A stretch of 64,000 nucleotides of DNA from Kribbella voronezhensis (GTDB taxonomy: Bacteria > Actinomycetota > Actinomycetes > Propionibacteriales > Kribbellaceae), in the NCBI RefSeq assembly GCF_004365175.1, contig NZ_SOCE01000001.1, forward strand, positions 3,169,403 to 3,233,402. The letters are read 5' to 3'. The number at the start of each line of letters is the position of its first letter. Position 1 is the stretch's first letter. Positions 8,999 to 17,184 of the stretch are shown piece by piece. Under the pieces are notes generated by a model. That model was not told where the DNA came from. It did no database searches and saw only the letters and a program-made list of their open reading frames with translations. Made by a program: the position numbers and the translations under genes.

Positions 8999-9005
8999 CG
9001 GCGGA

Positions 9006-10145
9006 GTGACTGGCACCAGGTTCCGGCTCGGCTGGGAGATGCGGCTCGATCAACTGACGCTGGCGATCGACCTGGCGTTGCTCGGGCTGGGGCTGGCGCT
9101 GACCGGGGCACTCGTGCACTGGCACGGCTGGCTCGCGCACACGTTCGGCATTCTGCTGATCGTCATCGGCGCAGTCCTCTGCCTGGTCGACGGTGTCCGG
9201 CTCCTCGGCTGGCGAACCTTGATCTGGCCCCGATCGCTGCGGCTGGACGAGCAGGGGATCTCCGACGACACCAAGAAGGGTCGCGGCTTCCGCGTCGACT
9301 GGGCCGACCTCAAAGCCCTCGGCGTGATCGACGACTCCGCTCGTCCCGGCCTGCTGCTGGTGTTCTTTCCCCAGACACGCAGACCGGACCTGAGCCCGTA
9401 CGCCGGGTTCGCGCCCGCCGATTGGCCACAGCCGGTCGCGTCGCCGATCCCCCGGCGTACCGGCGTCGTCGAGGCGATCGTCGCCGGTACGCCCGCGAAC
9501 TGGCAGAAACACGAAAACGGTCCCGGCTGGGCTGCCCTGATCGTCGCGCCCGGTGAACGAGCCGAAGCGATCCCGTCGCCGCGGCCGGCGAGACCGCAGC
9601 AGCGGATCGACGTGGGCACGGAGCTCGCCTGGCAGGCGCTGGTCGGCGGGGCGCTGGCCGGCCTCCTCGGCGTACTGGCCTATCTCGCCGCGTTCGACGT
9701 CCTCGCCGCGACCGGGGCGACCGCGACCTTCCTCTTGGTCGGCACGCCGTTCCTGTTGATCGGACTGGCGACGCTGCTGAGCATTCCGGTCGTCGTACGC
9801 CGCCGGTGGGTCGTGATCGACGAGGAGGCCTTCACCTGGGCCGATCCGGCCGGGACCTCGTTCACGATCGGGTGGAACGAGTTGGCGAGTGCCTCCCTCG
9901 AGATCGTGACCGTCCCGTCGGCATCACTCAGCCGGCATGCCGTCCACCTCTGTCTGGTGCCGGCGGACGAAACCGAGTTCGCCGCTCGCCATCCTGAGCT
10001 GTCGAGGAACGACGGTCGCTATGTACTGCGGCTGGGTGATGTCGTCGGACCGGCCAAGGCCATCGCGGCCGCCTGCCAGAACTCCGCACCCAGCGGCCTC
10101 TGGCAAGGCGTCGCCGAGCGCACGGGAACGCTCGGCATCACTTGA
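9006..10145 (+). CDS. membrane protein with two PH-like halves
   Basis: A 379-residue protein of unknown function. It appears to be an internal duplication. Each half has two hydrophobic segments (LAIDLALLGLGLALTGALVH with FGILLIVIGAVLCLVDGV, and LVGGALAGLLGVLAYLAAFD with ATFLLVGTPFLLIGLATLL), then a soluble beta-rich stretch with a similar pattern (LRLDEQGISDDTKKGRGFRVDWADL and VVIDEEAFTWADPAGTSFTI). That pattern resembles bacterial PH-like domains of membrane proteins. It converges on marP across a 56-base gap that contains two similar TGATCAnGTGC-type words. Confidence 0.6.
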   Translation: MTGTRFRLGWEMRLDQLTLAIDLALLGLGLALTGALVHWHGWLAHTFGILLIVIGAVLCLVDGVRLLGWRTLIWPRSLRLDEQGISDDTKKGRGFRVDWADLKALGVIDDSARPGLLLVFFPQTRRPDLSPYAGFAPADWPQPVASPIPRRTGVVEAIVAGTPANWQKHENGPGWAALIVAPGERAEAIPSPRPARPQQRIDVGTELAWQALVGGALAGLLGVLAYLAAFDVLAATGATATFLLVGTPFLLIGLATLLSIPVVVRRRWVVIDEEAFTWADPAGTSFTIGWNELASASLEIVTVPSASLSRHAVHLCLVPADETEFAARHPELSRNDGRYVLRLGDVVGPAKAIAAACQNSAPSGLWQGVAERTGTLGIT

Positions 10146-10201
10146 TCAGCGCGATCGTCTGCGGGGTCGCCTTGATCACGTGCGACTGCGAGGTCACCTG
10201 A

Positions 10202-11374
10202 TCATGTGCAACTGCGGGTCGAGACTTCCTGAGTGGCCTTCAACCCCGCGGTCGCGTCGGCGGCGACCTGCCCGGCGGTGAGGACGTAGCCGGTCCGGTT
10301 GTCCTCGACCGAGGCGGCGAAGACCACGCCGTACACGGTGCCTCGGGGGGAGAGCAGCGGGCCGCCGGAGTTGCCGGGGCGGACCGAGGCCCAGATGGAG
10401 AAGGCCCGCCGGGTGACGGTCTTGTCGCCGTAGATGTCCGGGCCCCGAAGCCGTTCCTCCGAACGGATCCGGGCCGGCTCCGCGTCGAACGGGCCGTTCT
10501 CCGGGAAGCCGAGCACGACAGCCGCTGCGTCGGCCTTGCCGGCCTCGTCGAACTTCAGCGGCGTGGCGTTCAGCTTCGGCACGTACAGCACGGCGATGTC
10601 CACGCTGGGATCGAACAGCACCACGGTCGCGTCGTACGACTTGTCGCCCACCTCGACCTTGGGATTGCCGACCCCGGCGACCACGTGCGCGTTGGTCATC
10701 ACCCGCTGCGGCCCGTAGACGAACCCGGACCCTTCGAGCCCGCGCGAGCAGTTCGCGACCCCGGTGATCTTGGCGATCCGGCTGCGCGCATCCCGGACCG
10801 CGGGCTGCCGCGCGATCGCCGCGTCCGGCGGCTGCGTGTCGCGAATCCGCTCGGGCACGAACGGGTCGAGGAACCGCGGGAACAGATCGGTGTTGACCAC
10901 GTCGTTGAACGCCTGCAGCGCCTTGTCGGCGCTGCCCGGCAACGCCTCGTCGACCTTCGCCAGCACCGCCGAGCCGCGGACCGCGGAGGTGACGCTGGGG
11001 ATCCGGGCACCGCTGACCGCGACGCCGAGCACCCAGGCGACGATCAGCACCGAAACCGCGGCCAGTACGGCGCCGCCGAGCGCGTCGACGGCCTTCACCG
11101 GCTTCCAGGAGATCTTGTTGCGCAACTTCGACCCGAGGATCGCGCCGACGGTCCGCCCGATCGAGGCGAACAGCACGACCAGCACCAGGGCGGCGAACGA
11201 CACCTCGACACTGGGCGAGAACCGGTCCAGTACCCGCGGTACGCCGTACACGCCGATGGCCGCGCCGGCCATCAGCCCGACGGTGGCGCAGGCACCGAGC
11301 ACGAACCCCTCGACGTACCCCGAGATCGCCACCAGCAGCGTCACCACCAGCAGCGCGTAATCGAGACCGCTCAC
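10202..11374 (-). CDS. marP: MarP-like membrane serine protease (CvpA domain plus trypsin-like domain)
   Basis: A 390-residue membrane-anchored periplasmic protease. Residues 1-125 have four hydrophobic segments of the CvpA/colicin V production type. Residues about 195-385 are a chymotrypsin-fold protease with His230 (MTNAHVVAG), Asp259 (DPSVDIAVL) and Ser336 (PGNSGGPL). Cys209 and Cys389 can form the disulfide known to matter in mycobacterial MarP (Rv3671c). That protease is needed for acid and oxidative stress survival and acts on peptidoglycan hydrolysis. GTG 11374 overlaps the nudL stop as GTGA. It is last in the four-gene operon that starts with nth. Confidence 0.9.
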   Translation of the reverse strand: MSGLDYALLVVTLLVAISGYVEGFVLGACATVGLMAGAAIGVYGVPRVLDRFSPSVEVSFAALVLVVLFASIGRTVGAILGSKLRNKISWKPVKAVDALGGAVLAAVSVLIVAWVLGVAVSGARIPSVTSAVRGSAVLAKVDEALPGSADKALQAFNDVVNTDLFPRFLDPFVPERIRDTQPPDAAIARQPAVRDARSRIAKITGVANCSRGLEGSGFVYGPQRVMTNAHVVAGVGNPKVEVGDKSYDATVVLFDPSVDIAVLYVPKLNATPLKFDEAGKADAAAVVLGFPENGPFDAEPARIRSEERLRGPDIYGDKTVTRRAFSIWASVRPGNSGGPLLSPRGTVYGVVFAASVEDNRTGYVLTAGQVAADATAGLKATQEVSTRSCT

Positions 11375-12153
11375 TCCATGTCCTCCGGATGCCCCAGGTC
11401 GTGCTCGATGGCCGTCAGGCGGCGCATGTCTGCCGACCTCCGCCCGTCACTCCGCCAGGCCAACTCGACCAGCCGGTCGGGCAACGGTACGACGTTGGCC
11501 GGGTCCCAGTCCCGCGCCCAGCCGCCGAGGGTGAGCATTTTGTCCAGCAGCCCGGCCGTGAACCCCCAGATGTAGAGGTCGCCCACGGTGAACGCGGGCC
11601 CGGTGAAGCCGGAGGGGTGCAGGCAGCTGATCCGGTTCGCCGGATCGGCCAGCGCGTCGATCGAGACCCGGTGCACCGAGGCGACCTCGGCCGGGTCGAC
11701 CACCGCCACCGGTGACGGCTCGCGCCAGTACCCGAGCACGGGCGAGACGCCGAAGTTGCTCACCGGCACCCAGAGTGCCGGCCAGACAGCGAACACGTCG
11801 ACACCGGCCGGATCCAGCCCGGTCTCCTCCTCGGCCTCCCGCAACGCGGTCCGGATCAACCCCTCCACCCCGGTCCCGTCGGCCTCGTCCACCCGGCCGC
11901 CCGGGAAGGACATCTGGCCGGCATGGGATCGCAACGTCCACGCCCGCTCGGTCAGCAGCACGTCGGGCTCGTTGCCCGCGGCATCCGTCTCGTTGCCATC
12001 AGCAAGCAAGATCAGAACGGCGGACTGGCGCACGCTCGGGTCGTCGGGCGGGAGGAACCGGGACAACTCCACCGGGTCGACCTGCTTCGAGGCCGCCGCC
12101 AACGGCTGAAGCCACCCGGGCAGCGGCACGTCGTACGTCGTACTGGTCTTCAC
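11371..12153 (-). CDS. NUDIX hydrolase, CoA pyrophosphatase type
   Basis: A 260-residue cytoplasmic hydrolase. The NUDIX box is GGRVDEADGTGVEGLIRTAL and then REAEEETGLDP, with a short insert. The NuPro-like lead-in ERAWTLRSHAGQMSFPGG is typical of the CoA/acyl-CoA pyrophosphatase subfamily (NudL), which cleaves CoA to 4'-phosphopantetheine and 3',5'-ADP. GTG 12153 overlaps the stop of the TlpA-like gene (GTGA) and has GGGAG upstream. It matches Rv3672c in position. The substrate is inferred from the motif only. Confidence 0.85.
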   Translation of the reverse strand: MKTSTTYDVPLPGWLQPLAAASKQVDPVELSRFLPPDDPSVRQSAVLILLADGNETDAAGNEPDVLLTERAWTLRSHAGQMSFPGGRVDEADGTGVEGLIRTALREAEEETGLDPAGVDVFAVWPALWVPVSNFGVSPVLGYWREPSPVAVVDPAEVASVHRVSIDALADPANRISCLHPSGFTGPAFTVGDLYIWGFTAGLLDKMLTLGGWARDWDPANVVPLPDRLVELAWRSDGRRSADMRRLTAIEHDLGHPEDME

Positions 12154-12761
12154 CAGCTCACTCCCAGCTTCTCCTCGACCAGTTGGTCCAGCTCCTGCTG
12201 GGACTTGAACGCTCCGTAGTGGATGTGCACCAGCGCGCCCTTGGCGTCGACGAAGGCGGTCAACGGCGGCCCGCCGATCTTGAACGGGACCCGGGTCTGC
12301 TTGTCGGAGTCGACCAGATGCGGATAGTCCAGCTTCTGCGCGGTCGCGAATTTGACCGCCTCGTCCGCCCGCGGGTCGTCGTAGTCGATGCCGATCAGCT
12401 TCACCTTGCCACCGGCCTTCTTCTGCAGCTCGGCCAGGTACGGCGACTCCTGGCGGCACGGCGGGCACCACTGCGCCCAGACGTTGATCACCAGCGGACC
12501 CCGCAGATCCGCGAGCCGGACGTCGGGACCGTTGCCCAGACACGGCAGGCTGACGTCAGGCAGCCCATTGGTCACCGGCGGCCGTGACGGAGTACTGGGA
12601 CACGACACCAGTTTCTGCGCCCCCGCAACTGTCCTGGCACTGCTGGTCCCGGCCGCACCAGGCCCGGCCGCCTGCTGGTCCCCGCAGCCCGCGAGCACGG
12701 CCAGCAGGACGAGCGCCGCGAGCACGGCGTACCGGCGTACGGGAGGGCGGGGGTGGTTCAC
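12150..12761 (-). CDS. TlpA-like thioredoxin-fold lipoprotein
   Basis: A 203-residue exported thiol-disulfide protein. The start is GTG 12761, which overlaps the nth stop as GTGA. The N terminus has an arginine-rich head, hydrophobic core ([17 protein letters not shown]) and LAGC lipobox, so it is tethered outside the membrane. The thioredoxin domain carries WCPPC ([14 protein letters not shown]), the redox-active pair, and a cis-Pro region ([13 protein letters not shown]). TlpA/ResA-type proteins reduce or guide disulfides, often for cytochrome c maturation. An extra Cys pair (SCPS and PCLG) lies before the domain. It equals Rv3673c in position. Confidence 0.85.
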   Translation of the reverse strand: MNHPRPPVRRYAVLAALVLLAVLAGCGDQQAAGPGAAGTSSARTVAGAQKLVSCPSTPSRPPVTNGLPDVSLPCLGNGPDVRLADLRGPLVINVWAQWCPPCRQESPYLAELQKKAGGKVKLIGIDYDDPRADEAVKFATAQKLDYPHLVDSDKQTRVPFKIGGPPLTAFVDAKGALVHIHYGAFKSQQELDQLVEEKLGVSW

Positions 12762-13525
12762 GCCGGGACCTTGACCAGCTTTGCCGCGAGGTCCGGGTCG
12801 GTCGGGCCGGTGCCGAACGAGGGACACCATTGGGCGATCGGGCAGGCGCCGCAAGCAGGCTTCTTGGCGTGGCAGCGGCGGCGGCCGTGGAAGATCAGCC
12901 GGTGCGACAGCATGGTCCAGTCCTTCTTCGGGAACAGGTCGCCGATCACGTGCTCGGCCTTGACCGGGTCGGTCTCCTCGGTCCAGCCGAAGCGGCGGAT
13001 CAGCCGGCCGAAGTGGGTGTCGACGGTGATACCGGGAACCCCGAAAGCGTTGCCCAGGACGACGTTGGCCGTCTTGCGGCCGGTGCCGGGGAGCTTGACC
13101 AGCTCCTCGAGCTTGTCCGGCACGACCCCGTCGTAGTCGTCGACGAGCGCCTGGCCGAGCTTCATCAGGCTGTTGGTCTTGGCGCGGAAGAAACCGGTCG
13201 GCTTGAGGATGACCTCCAGCTCCTCCCGGTCGGCCTCGGCATACGCCTTGGCGTCCGGGTACTTCGCGAACAGCGTCGGGGTCACCTTGTTGACCATCAC
13301 ATCGGTGGTCTGGGCCGACAGGATGGTGGCGACCAGCAACTCCAGCGGTGTGGTGAAGTCGAGCTCGCAGTGAGCGTCGGGATACGTCTCGGTGAGCACC
13401 TTGTGCATCTTCCGCGCCCGCCGCACCAACTGGCTGTGCGTCTCCCCGGCGAACACCGGCGCTTTCCGGGGCAGTTTCAGAGGTACCGCGGAAGTCGTCA
13501 GGGCCGCGGCAGGCTGGATCGGCAT
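12758..13525 (-). CDS. nth: endonuclease III (DNA glycosylase/AP lyase)
   Basis: A 255-residue base-excision-repair enzyme that removes oxidised pyrimidines and cuts the abasic site. Visible are the helix-hairpin-helix [18 protein letters not shown] with the catalytic Lys (RKTAN), [11 protein letters not shown] with the catalytic Asp, and the 4Fe-4S cluster motif [17 protein letters not shown] (C-x6-C-x2-C-x5-C). ATG 13525 is chosen because TAGGCT lies 7 bases upstream, fitting a leaderless message. An upstream in-frame start at 13549 would place that box inside the gene. It leads the GTGA-linked operon nth, tlpA-like, nudL, marP. Confidence 0.95.
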   Translation of the reverse strand: MPIQPAAALTTSAVPLKLPRKAPVFAGETHSQLVRRARKMHKVLTETYPDAHCELDFTTPLELLVATILSAQTTDVMVNKVTPTLFAKYPDAKAYAEADREELEVILKPTGFFRAKTNSLMKLGQALVDDYDGVVPDKLEELVKLPGTGRKTANVVLGNAFGVPGITVDTHFGRLIRRFGWTEETDPVKAEHVIGDLFPKKDWTMLSHRLIFHGRRRCHAKKPACGACPIAQWCPSFGTGPTDPDLAAKLVKVPA

Positions 13526-13532
13526 GCAGGCC

Positions 13533-13538
13533 AGCCTA
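13533..13538 (-). promoter_or_regulatory. -10 box TAGGCT of the nth operon, leaderless
   Basis: On the minus strand TAGGCT ends 7 bases before ATG 13525. Confidence 0.6.
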
Positions 13539-13580
13539 CGTGCGGGCACCTACAGAAAAATCCTCGTCCACCCGCCGCAG

Positions 13581-14186
13581 TCAGATCCAGCCCGCGTCGA
13601 CGGCGATCCGGATCGCGTCGACCTGGGTACGCGCGTGCAGCTTGGCGACGATCGAGCTCAGGTAGTTGCGCACGGTGGCGGTGGAGATGAACAACTCCGC
13701 CCCGATCTGCTGCGCCGGGGAGCCGCTCGCCGACAGCCGCAGTACGTCGATCTCGCGCGGCGTCAGCGGGTTCGGCGGGAGTTTCAGTGCGGCGGCCGCC
13801 ACCTGCGGATCCACCACCTGGATCCCCGCCACCACCTGCCGGATCGCGTCGGCGAGTGCCTGCGGCGAGACGTCCTTGCTGAGAAAGCCGCCGGCCTGCG
13901 AGGTCAGCGCCCGGCGCAGGTTGGCGGGACTGCCGAACGCGGTCAGGATCAGCGTCGCGCAACCGGGCAACTGCTCGCGGAGCGCGACAGCCGCGGTCAG
14001 ACCGTCCTGGCCGGGCATCTCGATGTCGATCACCGCGACGTCCGGGCGCAGGTCGAGCGCGGTCGGCACGATCAGGTCGCCGCAGAAGACCTCGGCCACC
14101 ACCTCGAAGTCCGGCTGCTGCTCGAGCAGGTTCCGCAGGGCGGCCCGGAAGAGCTTCATGTCGTCGGCCAGCAGTACGCGGATCAA
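13581..14186 (-). CDS. NarL/LuxR-type response regulator, orphan
   Basis: A 201-residue two-component regulator. Residues 1-115 are a receiver domain with acidic pair (LLADDMKL), phospho-acceptor Asp in VAVIDIEMPGQDG and the switch Lys in GFLSKDVSP. Residues about 140-200 are a LuxR HTH (NPLTPREIDVLRLSASGSPAQQIGAELFISTATVRNYLSSIV). The start TTG 14186 is favoured because AGGAGG stands 5 bases before it. An in-frame GTG at 14201 has no such site. No histidine kinase is nearby. The gene begins the block inserted between nth and crp. Confidence 0.85.
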   Translation of the reverse strand: MIRVLLADDMKLFRAALRNLLEQQPDFEVVAEVFCGDLIVPTALDLRPDVAVIDIEMPGQDGLTAAVALREQLPGCATLILTAFGSPANLRRALTSQAGGFLSKDVSPQALADAIRQVVAGIQVVDPQVAAAALKLPPNPLTPREIDVLRLSASGSPAQQIGAELFISTATVRNYLSSIVAKLHARTQVDAIRIAVDAGWI

Positions 14187-14337
14187 GGCCTCCTCCTGCA
14201 CGCGGCCCTGGCCTCACCCGGGCGTGACAGATTCACAGCCGAGAAGGTGATCACGTCTCTGTCCCCAGGTCCGCCGGGACCGCAGACTCTGAGCAGACAT
14301 CGTTCGAGAGCGGGAGACTGCCGGGTGCGCGTACAGA

Positions 14338-15006
14338 TCATCGGTCGGCCGGGGTGTTGAGGATGCCGTTGACGAGGACCTGGATCGCCCAGCGGTCGCG
14401 GTCGCCGGCGGAGAACAAGGCGTCGCCCATCGAGGTGAGCAGTGGATAGCGATCGGCCGGCAGTTCGGCGTACAGCTTGCGCACCTCGGCGATGTGGTCG
14501 GCCTCGTTCATCTTCTTGGTGTTGTAGGCGGCTTGCTCCGCACCGGCCACGGTGATGTGCAGGTAGAGGAGGTCGACCGCCCAGGCGGCGGTCTTGTCGT
14601 CGAGACCACCCTCCTTGAGCAGGGCGAGCATCCGGTCCATCACCAGGAGCGCGTTGAGGCCGGTCGGGATGCCACCGAGGGCGACGAGCGCCAGGCCCTC
14701 GTGCCGGCTCATCGCTTCGATCGAATTGGCGACCAGGAGCTGAAGGCGCTCCTGCCAGGAGCCGTCGGTCGGTAACCGGACCCGGCCCAGCGCCTCGTCG
14801 AGCATCGCGGCCATCAGGTCGTCGCGGTTCTTCACGTAGACGTAGAGGGACGCGGCGCCGGTGTCGAGGACCTGGGCCACCCGGCGCATGGTCAGCGCAT
14901 CCAGGCCTTCGCGGTCCAGCACCCGCAGACCGGTCCGGACGATCACGGCACGGCTGAGTGGAGCCTTGGCAGGCCTGGCTCGGCGGCTCACTGGTTCGGC
15001 GCTCAC
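14338..15006 (-). CDS. TetR-family repressor with C-terminal ligand domain
   Basis: About 222 residues from GTG 15006. The N-terminal HTH reads LSRAVIVRTGLRVLDREGLDALTMRRVAQVLDTGAASLYVYVKNRDDLMAAML, a classic TetR DNA-binding domain. The C-terminal helices (WAVDLLYLHITVAGAEQAAY) resemble the TetR_C ligand domain of drug-type regulators. Starting farther upstream would read through three palindromes of the form CGAAC-N3-GTTCG (15024-15079), so the short start is preferred. These palindromes lie directly upstream and are the likely operators, controlling both this gene and the divergent oxidoreductase. Confidence 0.85.
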   Translation of the reverse strand: MSAEPVSRRARPAKAPLSRAVIVRTGLRVLDREGLDALTMRRVAQVLDTGAASLYVYVKNRDDLMAAMLDEALGRVRLPTDGSWQERLQLLVANSIEAMSRHEGLALVALGGIPTGLNALLVMDRMLALLKEGGLDDKTAAWAVDLLYLHITVAGAEQAAYNTKKMNEADHIAEVRKLYAELPADRYPLLTSMGDALFSAGDRDRWAIQVLVNGILNTPADR

Positions 15007-15023
15007 GGACCAGAGGCTACTAC

Positions 15024-15079
15024 CGAACACTGTTTGACACGAACGTTGTTCGCTACTTATCGTTGACGAACAGTGTTCG
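15024..15079. promoter_or_regulatory. three-copy operator CGAAC-N3-GTTCG for the TetR gene
   Basis: Sites lie at 15024-15036 (one mismatch, GTTTG arm), 15040-15052 and 15067-15079, the last two with perfect arms. Centres are 16 and 27 bases apart. They sit in the divergent region between the TetR gene and the NmrA-like gene. The remaining 15081-15249 shows no gene. Confidence 0.65.
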
Positions 15080-15249
15080 TCACGATCACCGTTCGACTCG
15101 CTCATCGCCGGCGCGCTGCACGGCGGCGACTCGCTCGTGCAAGGGCCCGGCTCCAGCTACGCGCTCGCCCTCGGCGTTCCGAGTTGCCGCGTGGCCTGGC
15201 TGCTCCCCCGACAACTCCCGCCCAGCACCACTGACTCTCAAGGACCATC

Positions 15250-16080
15250 ATGATTCTCGTCACCGGCGGCCGCGGCGCGGTCGCCACCCACCTGACCACC
15301 CAGCTCGTCGAGCACGACCACGCCGTCCGTGTCGCCTCGGCCGATCCCGGCAAGCTCGATCCACCCCCGGGTGTCCCGGCGATCAAGCTCGACCTGACTG
15401 ATCCGACGACCTTCGCAGCAGCCCTGGCCGGGATCGACTCGGTCTTCCTGTACGCCTCGGCGGCGCACATCACCGAGTTCGTCGCCGAGGCGGAGGCCGC
15501 CGGCGTACGGCACATCGTGGTGCTGTCGACCGCGGCGGTCCTCGGCCCCGACGCCGGGACCGACCACCTCGCGAAGTCACACCTGGACGTCGAGAACGCC
15601 GTCCGGACATCCTCGATCGCCACGACGATCCTGCGGCCCGGCTCGTTCGCGGCCAACGCCGGCGCCTGGGCCTGGTCGATCAAGTCCGGCCGCCCGGTCA
15701 GCCTGCCGTTCCCCAACTCGCACAACGATCCCATCCACGAACGCGACGTCGCCGAGGCTGCCTTCGTAGTGCTGACCGAGCCGCGGTTCCAGCAGCGTGA
15801 GTACATCCTGAGCGGTCCCGAATCGCTCACGTTCGCCGAGCAGATCGACCAGCTCGCCGCTGCCACCGGCCGGACCATCAGCATCGAGCAGGTCACTCCC
15901 GAGTACTGGAAGAAGGCGATGGCCGACTACGTCCCGGAGCCGTACGCCGACGCGCTGCTCAACTGGTGGAAGTCCAACGACGGCAAGCCCGTCCAACTGA
16001 CCGGCACCGTCGAAGAACTCACCGGCCACCCCGCCCGTTCCTTCGCCACCTGGGCGCAGGACCACCGCAACGACTTCTGA
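15250..16080 (+). CDS. NmrA-like atypical SDR (NAD(P)-dependent)
   Basis: A 276-residue Rossmann protein. The N terminus MILVTGGRGAVATHL has a modified GxxGxxG nucleotide motif. IKLDLTD, HIVVLSTAAVLGP, ILRPGSFAANAGAW, HERDVAEAAF and YILSGPESLTFAEQ are typical of the NmrA/atypical SDR (a5) group, in which the catalytic Tyr-Lys pair is often missing. Such proteins act as quinone reductases or redox sensors. AAGGA stands 5 bases before the ATG. It is divergent from the TetR gene with three shared operators, so it is likely induced when TetR binds its ligand. Confidence 0.8.
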   Translation: MILVTGGRGAVATHLTTQLVEHDHAVRVASADPGKLDPPPGVPAIKLDLTDPTTFAAALAGIDSVFLYASAAHITEFVAEAEAAGVRHIVVLSTAAVLGPDAGTDHLAKSHLDVENAVRTSSIATTILRPGSFAANAGAWAWSIKSGRPVSLPFPNSHNDPIHERDVAEAAFVVLTEPRFQQREYILSGPESLTFAEQIDQLAAATGRTISIEQVTPEYWKKAMADYVPEPYADALLNWWKSNDGKPVQLTGTVEELTGHPARSFATWAQDHRNDF

Positions 16081-16092
16081 GATCGGACACCC

Positions 16093-16545
16093 ATGCGAAT
16101 CCCCCGAAAGATCCTGGCCACCGTCGTGCTGGCGGCGACAGCGGCCGGCTTCACCACCGTCCCGGCCGCCGCGGCCGACAGTGCCTACCTGTCGCAGAAC
16201 AGCTACCTCGACAACTACGCGCCAGTGGGCTCCGCGCCGATCTGCGTCCAGCGCAAGATCTACCTTGCCAAGGGCAACTACCTCTGGTCGTAATTCGTCG
16301 ACAGGCTGGTCGAATGGAACTCGCGCACCATCTACCTGAGCGCGGGCACCTACACCTGGACCGTGTGCATCCAGGTGGTCGGGAAGTACGCATACAACGT
16401 CTCGCAGTACCAGGAGACCAGCAGGCTGCGGAATCCGGCGGGCGGCGAGGCGACCCCGTTGTCCGCCCTCAACTACCTGGGCAGCAGCACCGGCGCCTCG
16501 CGCACGTACAACTGGGGATCGGAACTTCTGCCGCTCGACAGCTGA
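16093..16545 (+). pseudogene. small secreted protein gene split by an in-frame TAA
   Basis: The first 66 codons encode a signal peptide (MRIPRKILATVVLAATAAGFTTVPAAAA) and a short mature part ending NYLWS, then TAA at 16291-16293. The same frame continues open for 83 more codons to a TGA at 16543-16545 (FVDRLVEWNSRTIYLSAGTYTWTV, then NPAGGEATPLSALNYLGSS). The continuation keeps normal codon use and a Cys, and one base change (for example TAC to TAA) explains it. It is either a recent pseudogene or uses readthrough. No family is recognised. It follows the NmrA-like gene by 12 bases. Confidence 0.6.
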
Positions 16546-16558
16546 GCCTCGCGGGCGC

Positions 16559-17077
16559 TTACTTGCTCTTGACCTGGGTGAGCGCCCAGCGGGCCCAATC
16601 CCGTTGCATCGCGGCGAAACGCCGGCCGTACTCCAGTGCGATGCGGCCGTAGACGGACAGATCGTCGTCGTCCCAGTCGATCGAATCGTCCAGAGCTTCC
16701 AAGTTGGCGTGCAACTCGGCGGCGTGGGCCGCCTGGCCGTCGAGGTAGTCGCGGGCCTGCCGGGGTGTGAGGACGCCGAGGAAGAACACCCTGAGCAGAA
16801 CATCGCTCCGAGTGGTGCGCTGCGGCTCGGTCTCGGTCAGCCAGCGGCGCAGTTCGGCCAGGCCGGGATCGGTCAGCGTGTACTCCTTGCGGCCGCGCGG
16901 GCCCTGCTCGGAGACCACGATCAGACCGGCGTCGGCGAGCTTCGCCAGTTCGCCGTAGATCTGGCTCTGGGTGGCCGGCCAGACGTTGGCCAGCGAGGTG
17001 TCGAACGTTTTCAGCAGGTCGTAGCCGCTGGCGGGATGGTCGACCAGCAGCCCGAGCAGGGCGTGACGCAGGCTCAT
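16559..17077 (-). CDS. PadR-family transcriptional regulator
   Basis: A 172-residue regulator with an N-terminal winged helix (MSLRHALLGLLVDHPASGYDLLKTF, ATQSQIYGELAKLADAGLI, GRKEYTLTDPGLAELRRWL) and a C-terminal Vir-like helical dimerisation part. PadR proteins are usually repressors that respond to phenolics or drugs. ATG 17077 begins the conserved PadR start MSLRHALLG; longer reading would cross the promoter repeats. Two 19-base direct repeats containing GACATGTC lie at 17092-17139, so autorepression and control of the divergent operon are likely. Confidence 0.88.
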   Translation of the reverse strand: MSLRHALLGLLVDHPASGYDLLKTFDTSLANVWPATQSQIYGELAKLADAGLIVVSEQGPRGRKEYTLTDPGLAELRRWLTETEPQRTTRSDVLLRVFFLGVLTPRQARDYLDGQAAHAAELHANLEALDDSIDWDDDDLSVYGRIALEYGRRFAAMQRDWARWALTQVKSK

Positions 17078-17091
17078 ACCGAGCAGCTTAC

Positions 17092-17139
17092 CTTCCACTC
17101 TTGACATGTCCAGAGTTGACCTTCTACTTTTGACATGTC
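17092..17139. promoter_or_regulatory. direct-repeat operator with GACATGTC cores (PadR region)
   Basis: CTTCyACTyTTGACATGTC occurs at 17092-17110 and 17121-17139, 29 bases apart, with two mismatches. Each ends in the palindrome GACATGTC and contains a TTGACA word that could be a -35. The pair sits between the PadR gene and the divergent membrane protein gene. Confidence 0.6.
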
Positions 17140-17184
17140 GCGATCGGAATGTCCGATCGGCCGCCACCTAGGGAGCACACCCTC

